From positions 8,599,486-8,663,485 of the forward strand of contig VUYV01000015.1 in assembly GCA_008711295.1 (NCBI GenBank): a DNA stretch of 64,000 nt, given 5' to 3'. This document shows positions 26,770 to 64,000 of this stretch, in pieces (positions within the stretch are counted from its first letter, which is position 1; each line of letters starts with the position of its first letter). Position numbers and translations under genes: made by a program. The DNA is from Anarhynchus alexandrinus (taxonomy: Eukaryota > Chordata > Aves > Charadriiformes > Charadriidae). The notes under the pieces were generated by a model. That model worked only from the letters and a program-made list of their open reading frames with translations. It searched no databases and was not told the DNA's origin.

Positions 26770-27344
26770 CTTTTTTCTGTTATATTTATTGTTCTTTCGG
26801 GAGGCACAACGGCAATGTCAGCTTTCGCTCCTTTTATTTTTCCCTTGCAAAACAGCAGGGTACAGGTTACAGCCATCAATATACAATCATTATATACTTC
26901 AGAAGGTCTCCAATTAAATTTTCACATTTCCTGATGATAAAAGAGGCACATGTGCCAGACAGCAGCAGTAGCTGAAATAAGAACAGTTTAAGCCATACTT
27001 GCTTAAAAAGCTGCGCTGACTGCTATTTTAAGGCAGGTTTGGTGAAAGTTTGACAGGCAATTTCCTCAGGAAATGAAAAGAATTTTGCCTACAGAAATAC
27101 ATTAACTTTGATTGAAAAGAGGCTTTTAGAAAATACTTCATCAGTGTGAAATTATATTGATGTTACAGTTCCTTTAGTTAAAAAGACATTAATCTTTTCG
27201 TTCAGAATTCAGACGTCTCAGCTATTCCTTTACCTTGCAGGAATGGCACAAAACGAAGGCAGGTAGTGATGCTTTATTGTCACAAAAGGCAGAAGTTTCT
27301 CAGGGAATTAGTAATTCGGGCAACACTGCGGTCTCCAGAGTCTC
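26770..27344 (-). other. ACAA2: Putative ACAA2 3' untranslated region
   Basis: The stretch follows the ACAA2 stop codon on the minus strand and reads to an AATAAA hexamer (minus strand, 26785-26790) about 555 bases downstream. It is AT-rich and without a recognisable repeat. The limits are inferred. A transcript would fix the cleavage site. Confidence 0.5.
26785..26790 (-). terminator. ACAA2: Candidate polyadenylation signal of ACAA2
   Basis: AATAAA on the minus strand. Cleavage would be expected 10-30 bases further, towards lower coordinates. This is the hexamer I favour for the gene, chosen by position only. Confidence 0.45.
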
Positions 27345-45858
<18,514 letters not shown>

Positions 45859-46038
45859 GGCCGCCGTCTGCCGCCCCTTCGCTGGCGCCCGACCGGCCGC
45901 ACATTCGCCACGCTGGGGGCGGAGGGAGCAGGCAGGCTCCTACGGCAGTTTTTCATTTATTTAAAATTCCTTTTTTTTTTTAATTTTATTTCACTTCTAC
46001 TTGATTCGATTTCTCCTTCCTCACCTCCCTCGCGCCTG

Positions 46039-46096
46039 GAAATGGCGGCGCCGGCTGTGGCGAATCGGCGGCGGGGGAAAAGGGCGAGATGGCGGC
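46039..46096 (+). promoter_or_regulatory. Two ATGGCGGC (YY1-like) elements
   Basis: GAAATGGCGGC at 46039-46049 and GAGATGGCGGC at 46086-46096 fit the YY1 core (AANATGGCGGC). Such sites are common near start sites of housekeeping and mitochondrial genes. They read on the plus strand, opposite to ACAA2, but YY1 sites work in both directions. Confidence 0.4.
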
Positions 46097-46110
46097 GCGG
46101 ACCCCGCGGA

Positions 46111-46124
46111 GTTGCCATGGCAAC
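46111..46124. promoter_or_regulatory. Palindromic X-box (RFX-type) motif
   Basis: GTTGCCATGGCAAC is a perfect 14-base palindrome that fits the RFX consensus GTNRCC-spacer-RGYAAC. It lies 253 bases upstream of the ACAA2 ATG. Binding is an inference from sequence only. Confidence 0.5.
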
Positions 46125-46156
46125 GGCGGCCGCGGCCGAGGGAGGCCCGGAGCGGC

Positions 46157-46237
46157 GACCGGGACCGGGATCAGGATCGGGACCGGGATCAACATCGGGA
46201 CCGAGATCGGGACTGAGATCGGGATCGGGATCGTGCT
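46157..46237. repeat. GGGATC/GGGACC hexamer repeat
   Basis: About thirteen imperfect copies of a GGGAYC hexamer in tandem, with GGGACC, GGGATC, AGGATC and GAGATC variants. It sits between the X-box and the CR1/minisatellite block upstream of ACAA2. Confidence 0.8.
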
Positions 46238-46327
46238 GAGCAGCCACTCCCGCGAGCTCGGCGGGACCGGTGAGGAACCGTGTGGTGGGGAAGGCACCTG
46301 AGGCCCGCGGGCGGCCCCGGGAGCCCA

Positions 46328-47241
46328 GAGGGGAGCTCCCCTCCCTCTCTCCCGGGGCGGACACCCCTGAAGGGAGCTCCCTCCTTCATAGAATCATGGA
46401 ATCACAGAATGGTTAGAGCTGGAAGGGACCCTAAAGATCATCCGGTTCCAACCCCCCTGCCATGGGCAGGGACACCTCCCACCAGCCCAGGTTGCTCCAA
46501 GCCCCGTCCAACCTGGCCTTGAACACCTCCAGGGATGGGGCAGCCACAGCTTCTCGGGACAACCTGCGCCAGGGGCTCACCACCCTCACAGGAAAGAATT
46601 TCTTCCTAATATCTCATCCAAATCTCCCCTCTTTCAGTTTAAAACTGTTAACCCTTGTCCTGTCTCTCTACTCCCTGATCAAGAGTCCCTCCCCAGCTCT
46701 CCTGTAGCCCCTTTAGGGACTGGAAGGGGCTCTAAGGTCTCCCCGGAGCCTTCTCTTCTCCAGGCTGAACCCCCCCAACTCTCCCAGCCTGTCCTCCCAG
46801 CAGAGGGGCTCCAGCCCTCGCAGCATCTCCATGGCCTCCTCTGGCCCCGCTCCAACAGCTCTGTGTCCTTCTGCTGTTGGGACCCCCCGAGCTGGAGGCA
46901 GCACTGCAGGGGGGTCTCCCCAGAGCAGAGCACAGCAGAGGGGCAGAATCCCCCCCCTCACCCTGCTGGCCACACTGCTGGGGATGCAGCCCAGGATGCT
47001 GGTGGCTTTCTGGGCTGCCAGCACACATTGCCGGCTCATGGTGAGCTTCTCATCCACCAACACCCCCAAGTCCTTCTCCTCAGGACTGCTCTCCAGCCAT
47101 TCTCCACCCAGCCTGGATTTGTGCTGGGGATTGCCCTGGCCCAGGTGCAGGACTTTGCACTTGGCCTTGTTGAACTTCATGGGGCAAAGTCACACCCTGA
47201 GAGGAGCTCCCCTCCTTCCTGGGGTGAAGTCACCCCCCTGA
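46328..47241. repeat. Minisatellite of about 41 bp, three units, middle unit split by a CR1
   Basis: Unit 1 is 46328-46370, unit 2 begins at 46371 and resumes at 47181-47200 after the CR1, and unit 3 is 47201-47241. Each unit has a GGAGCTCCCCTCCTTC-like block followed by GGGG and CACCCCTGA. The CR1 occupies the space inside unit 2. Confidence 0.7.
46390..47180 (-). mobile_element. CR1 LINE, 5'-truncated, with ORF2 C-terminal remnant
   Basis: The reverse complement of the CR1 3' tail (CATAGAATCATGGAATCACAG) stands at the left. To the right an open frame (46713-47180, minus) encodes CR1 ORF2 sequence such as MKFNKAKCKVLHLG and EKDLGVLVDEKLTMS, then shifts frame. It is one of the longest copies here (about 790 bp). 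The left border shares CTTCAT with the CR1 right end. Confidence 0.9.
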
Positions 47242-50200
47242 ACACCTCATCTGGGGTTTTAATGGAGGTTTGCACCCCAGGCTTCTTTGCCGCCCACGGC
47301 TGGCCCAGCGCTGCCCCCATTTCTGAGCTTTCTGACCTTTCTGGACTTGGATGGAGAGGAGTAGGACTTGCCTTCTGGTCTTCGCCATGTCTCCTGCCCA
47401 TTGCAACCTCCCGGCTGCGTGTAGGGCATCCACAAAACACCCCTTTCAAAGCTCAGCTGGTTGAAAATGCGTGTTGAGGTATGATTTATGTGCTTAAAAC
47501 TTTTAGTGGAACCATTCAGACTGGCAGAAGATGGGAGGATCAGAACAGTAACAGTGCAAAATTTTTATTTTGTGTGCAAATAAAAGTTGCCATATGTCTT
47601 CATTGATGCAATTTAGGTTGTATAAAATTTTTCGGAAGAAAACACGTTTTCCTGTGAACAATCCCATTTTTGATTCAAATCTTTCTATGGCTTTCCCCAT
47701 GTAATTCCAATGATTTTACAAATCTGTAGATTCAGCGACATGCAACTTTGCCTTTAAAAAATGCAGAGGGTTTTACTGTATTTTCTCTCTCTGCCATTGA
47801 CTTGCCCAGGGGCTGGCACTGCATCTCCTCTTCTCCATTCATTTGCGATGGCCTTCGAGGCTGTAAGATTCCACACTCAATTGGTTTCTAATTAGCTCAC
47901 TATATTTAAGCACCTCTGAAATTAAGTTACAATTTCTCAACTTTTCAAAGTCCTAAGTAAAAGCTTTCAGACTGTATTTGTAAAGTATGTTGTAATTTTT
48001 AAATAGAAATGCTTCCAATAATACAGAAGTAAATATGGAAAGGTGTATTTTTTTACATTCCCATTTTTGACCCAAAGTCACAATTTCTTCAAAAGTGTTT
48101 ATTTCACAAATTTGTTTTATCCACAGCTGAATATTACAGTGACTATTACAAGCATTTTTTTTTCTATAAACAAAGGTGTAGTTTACAGATTTGTTCAAAA
48201 TGGAAAAATATTTTATAAGCAGTAGTATTTCATCTACAGTATTCACTCCTGTATATCATTCGACTTCTTCGAGAGCAGCTATACCTTCTGCTTGTTAAGG
48301 TAATGAGACTCCACACCCCCCTCCCCGAAACCCCCAAACAAATAAACAAAATAGACTTTGCACTGTAGTAGCACATTTTGTGATAATTTTTTTTTCTAAT
48401 TTCAACTTAATTTGAAAGTCTTTGTCCACTGGCATTTACATTTTGAAATAAATTGTATACTCATTGGGGAATATGTCCTCTCGATTGTTTTACTTAATAT
48501 CTACATCGCTAGAACTTCTTTCAGGAAAAAAATATGAATTTATGACTGCAATATATGTGTGAATCAACAAAGTTGGAGGAAAAAGGTTCGTGGCAGTTCA
48601 TGCAATTCATTTTAATTAGGTTATATTTATAGGCAATGGCAAAATGCTAATTTTTCAGTTAAATATCATCTGAAATCCTAAGTTGGAAGAGTTTTGTTCA
48701 TTTACTGTTGAAAATGGAGGAAACGTCGTTTCAATTGCAGCTTTGTCACTTGTATCTTTTGCAAATCACACAAACGGAGGGTCACAGACTGCGAAGACCG
48801 TAGGTGGTGGTGCGATTTCGGTGTTTAAATTGCGGGATCAGGAAAGGACGCCACTCTGTACGCTTAAACTCCAAACAGCCCCACATTTTGTTACTGTGGC
48901 ACTCAAACAAGAAGTCCTTTTAGATACAGCGGAATAAGTCGTGTGAGCAAAAAACCTTTATGATGTAGGACTGCATAAATTCAGTCTTGAGTTCTTTTCT
49001 ACACTCAACTACTACAACAGCTTTACCAGCCAAAAGATGAGCGACCTCAGCTACAAAATGCCAATAAAAGAAAAAAAAAGGGGGGGGGGGAGGAAATTTT
49101 GGGTGAAAATGAAGCACGTAGGTTGTTCTGGATGCTTTTCACAGCTCCAGCACACGCCTGAACTCGCCTTTAAAGTGTTGGTTTCATAGTGGTGGTGGTT
49201 TGTGTGATCTGGGTTTTTTGAGGGTTCCATTTTTTGTTTTTCTTGTTTGTTTATATTTTTTTTTTTATTCCCAATAGTGCTTTTCTGAGATACATTATAC
49301 ATGCAAAAATCAGTATGGGTCAGTATTGGGGTTTTTTTTTTTAGGAACTTCAAAGTGTTTTTGCAGACCTCCTCAGAGTGATATTTTATAAGCAGACTTA
49401 TAAGCCCCACAGAAACTTTTGATGACAGAACAATAAAAATATTCCCACATTTTAACGCTCGTTTCAGAGAAACAGTGGTTGAGAAGTCAGTTACCTTAGT
49501 AACAGCGAAAGGCACACAGCGGGAAACCGCTCAACTTAATAATCAATATTTAAAAATAAAGACAGACCTGGAAAAGAGGCAGCTTTCTCAAAGCCACGCT
49601 TCGAGTTCGTTTCGCTTTTCAAACAAAGCAGCACCCATCTGAGCGAAGAAAGGCATGCTTGAGCATAGCAATTTAACAAAATTAACATTTAAAACCAAAT
49701 TTTTAAAAATCGCTAACAGAAAAGATAACATATATTAAAGACATTTCACACAGAGTCTTCTTCCAGATGGATCTTAATGGATAAACTACATTATCACAGA
49801 TAAGACATCCCAGTTCCCGTCTATACATACGGAGAGTTTTTAAAGAAAGTCTCTTTGTTGTACATAGACATTATGGTCCTGAAAATGCCAGTGAAAGACC
49901 ATTATCCCCCAGAAAAAGCATTAACCACATTTTATAACTGCGATCGGCAACAAAATCGTTACGGAAGAGGATTCGGCAGCAACCTGTCATTTAGTCTGAA
50001 TGCTAAGTGTTGGTTTAAATCAATCTGTTGGGAATGGTACTCTGAATAATTTACATCAGAGAGAGGTAGAGACCTGAAGAGCCTGAGAGGAAACCGCTGG
50101 CCTAAGAGGAATTCTGAGAAATAGCACTATGTTAAAACCACCTTACAGAAAGACCAAATTCTGCTTTGAATTTTTTTATTATTGTTTTTAAGCTGTGATG

Positions 50201-52656
50201 ACTACTATAGTGTGGAAAATAGGGATAAGGTAGAATTTAAAAAAAAAATTAAATTCAGAGCATCGCAAAAACCATTCGTTTGCAAATGCGACAAGAGGTA
50301 GGTACAATAAATAAAAATATTGTAGCTGAGCAAGTGACAGAAGAGCGCGGGCTTGCTGGGCACGCACAGCAAAACGGTGGCGTTATCCTCATTGCACGTG
50401 AAGGGGAGATGAAGGCACTACTGAATACACGCAGTAGATGCAAACGCTCAAGGACTGTAGTTTGGAGGTAGTGCTGGTACTATACAAGCCATAAATTGCC
50501 TTCTCTAATTAGTTGGGTGACGGTTAGAGGAAAAAGAGAACTTCTCCCTCGGGAATGGCCTTCAGTCTGTCCTTCACCGGTAACAGCCGCACTAAACCAT
50601 AGTCCGTTTGAAACAAGGTATTTACCCACCGGCACAGACCAATATACTTCTTCATAGCACTCAACTTTTTCTTTAAAAATGTGCTTTTGGATAGTAATAT
50701 ACATATATAGTACATACAGGCCTATTACAGTTTGTATATACATAGGTTATATACACGATGTTTAAATCAAAACGTACTCCTTATCTAAAAAGGTGACTGC
50801 AGCGTGGTGGGATTTAGTGTATCTTTAAAAGATTTCCCATTCTCTTTTAATCCTCTGAACAGACCTGGTCATAAATTTGCTGTTGGGATATGATTTCTAA
50901 ATATATGATATGACAACTAAAAGTAGTCAGATGCAGAGAGGGTTTTGTTGTTTTTTTTTTTTTCCCAAAAAGCTCTTTCTCATCGTGGAATCGCTGAGAC
51001 TTCAGGAACCGCAACCACAAAAGCGGGGAAGGCTGAGATCTACTTAGACAAGACCGTTGGGGAAGCGGAAAGGACAAAACGCTCCCAGCGCCGGGCTGAG
51101 CAGGGCTCTCGCTGCTGCCAGCCATCCTCGCGGCACTGCGGCACGCTGAGCTACGGGGGCGGGAGCATCGCCCCTCGGAACAGTTTGCAGATGGATCACC
51201 GTCAGGATCGTCACAGAGCATCACTCAGCCTCAGGAACGCACCTCTTCCCCTTCCCAGCAAGGAGAGCGGCTCTGCCGTAACTGGGAGTTCAACAGGTCC
51301 TGATAAGTACCGAGAAAAAGCAATGACTGCTTTTGGGAGGAGCTGGCCCCTTTCAGCGTCTACCTGGTGAGGTCAGAGGGTTGGTTTGTTTTCATTTACA
51401 AGTTAGGTTAAAAAATAAATCCTAACCATTTGAATTGATTGCAATTATTCATTTAAGGTTGTTGTAGACAAAGAGTTTGCGTTCACTCTTTAAGAAATGG
51501 CTTACATTACTAACACACTATCTTACACATTTTTTTTGTGTGTTAAAACATTTCATTGCTTATCCATTCCCTTTTGTTTTAAAACTTTTTTTTTTTTTTT
51601 TAAGTATTCTTCATTCATCTAAGCCCTGGGTTTGCACGACCGGTAAAATTTCGGATGGCTATTGAACCGAATAGAGTTTTTTGACTGATTGCTATGGTTG
51701 GGACTAGCCTAGGACTGGGGACCCGACGATTAACTGGGTTGCGTTAGCACATCTTACAGGCCACGTAAGAGGTCTAAGAACCTCAATAGCCACTGGATGA
51801 AAGTTTTTGATCTTTAAAAGCCCAGGGCAAGCCAAAAGTAGGGATGAGGATGATGCTCGTCTAGACTAGAAGCGGGAGGCCCAAGGCAGTCCCTTGTCTC
51901 GCGATTACTTCACTAGGACAAAACCTCTGCGAGTCACTAATGTAAATTTGGGTCACGGAAGACAGTCCAAACTGCCAATTTATTTGAATTCCCGTGAAGC
52001 AGATGCACTGGATGCAGTTAGGAGGAGCATCAGCATTTCCCCAGACACAGAATTTGGGACAAATTCCACCTGGGTGGAAACAAGCAGCACCCAAGCCGGC
52101 GTGATAAACACGTACTCGCACCTTCTGCGATTTACTTTCTCAACTCACTGTCGTGATACAGTTACTAGCAAGAACAAGAGGCAGAATTGCATGTCCCGTT
52201 ATTAATACGTACAAAACCACCTCGCTATTAGACAAATTACACGTCCTTCAAGGCAGCATAAGTGTCTCAGATTTTGGTTTTGATTTAACTGTCATTTCTT
52301 CATCGACACCTATGAAGATCAAAGTAAGTTGTCTCCCACTCACCGTTCTTTTTTGTTAGTGGCTTTTGGAGATGATTACGGACTTTGAACTACGTCAACA
52401 TAAAATCAAGCAGTAAAAAATAAATCTACATTTCAAGTATCCTTATTCTGAGCTGCAAATTACCAAAAAAAAAAAAAATCACATACAGATCAGTCTCTTT
52501 TTTACTGTACAGTTTAGCATCCATTTATTACTGCGTATTGGTTCTCCCATAAACCTGTTTGGTCCATATTTAAAGAGCTCCTTAAATGCTTTTTGTGATT
52601 TTTCTTTCTTAGCTGGAGGTCTCTGGGTGGGAGAGGTGGGCTTAATTCTGCTTTCT

Positions 52657-63874
<11,218 letters not shown>

Positions 63875-64000
63875 CTGAAAAACAAGATGCGTTGGGTTAA
63901 AAAAGTACCCAAAACAACCCAAGAACAACTCATTTGTTGTTTGAACAACCCCAAGCACAAATCCAGGCTGCGAGGGGAATGGCTGGAGAGCAGCCCTGAG

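Larger units (their letters stand above)
45859..52656. other. Intergenic stretch between ACAA2 and MYO5B, likely including the MYO5B 3' UTR
   Basis: No coding exon seen. Left to right it holds the ACAA2 promoter island, the hexamer repeat, the minisatellite with a nested CR1 (46328-47241), then AT-rich DNA. From about 47500 to 52656 recognisable repeats are lacking, as expected for a long 3' UTR of MYO5B on the minus strand. Candidate minus-strand AATAAA hexamers stand at 52523-52528, 50175-50180 and 47564-47569. I cannot tell which is used. Confidence 0.5.

Noticed and set aside
45859..48000. A scaRNA gene (SCARNA17 lies near ACAA2 in human)
   Set aside because: No convincing pair of C (RTGATGA) and D (CTGA) boxes with terminal stem was found.

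Overview
The window is a draft-quality piece of a bird nuclear genome. Three things point to a bird: the dispersed repeats are almost all 5'-truncated CR1 LINEs ending in the ATTCTATGAT-type tail, they occur in both orientations and in several subfamilies, and two spliced vertebrate genes lie in the ACAA2-MYO5B order known from other vertebrates. I cannot name the species. The assembly has a 185-base N run (26088-26272), single Ns at 15205 and 29402, and a duplicated contig end at 29297-29502.

Layout. Positions 1 to about 26780 hold no gene I can identify: mostly unique intergenic DNA with CR1 copies and two weak coding-like segments (21329-21500 on +, 23248-23350 on -). From 27345 to 45858 on the minus strand lies a complete ACAA2 gene (mitochondrial 3-ketoacyl-CoA thiolase). 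All ten coding exons could be placed with GT-AG borders, and they sum to 1194 nt, i.e. 397 residues plus stop, with Cys92, His352 and Cys382 in place. Its start sits in a GC-rich island (about 45480-46380) with ATGGCGGC elements, a perfect palindromic X-box (GTTGCCATGGCAAC) and a GGGATC-type hexamer repeat. Behind the island a CR1 has inserted into a roughly 41-bp minisatellite.

From 45859 to 52656 no coding exon is seen. The right part of this stretch is AT-rich and repeat-poor and probably holds the 3' UTR of the next gene. From 52657 to the right edge, on the minus strand, are the nine last coding exons of MYO5B (unconventional myosin-Vb): 1326 nt, 441 residues plus stop. They cover the end of the coiled coil and the whole cargo-binding globular tail. 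The motor, IQ motifs and most of the coiled coil lie beyond the window.

The two genes are unrelated in function, one in mitochondrial fatty-acid beta-oxidation and one in Rab11-dependent vesicle transport. They are simply neighbours in the same orientation, MYO5B upstream of ACAA2. About eighteen clear CR1 copies and two older ones fill introns and intergenic DNA. None disrupts a coding exon. I found no convincing new biological system. The points most worth checking are the two coding-like segments on the left, the regulatory palindrome at the ACAA2 promoter, and the nested CR1/minisatellite structure.
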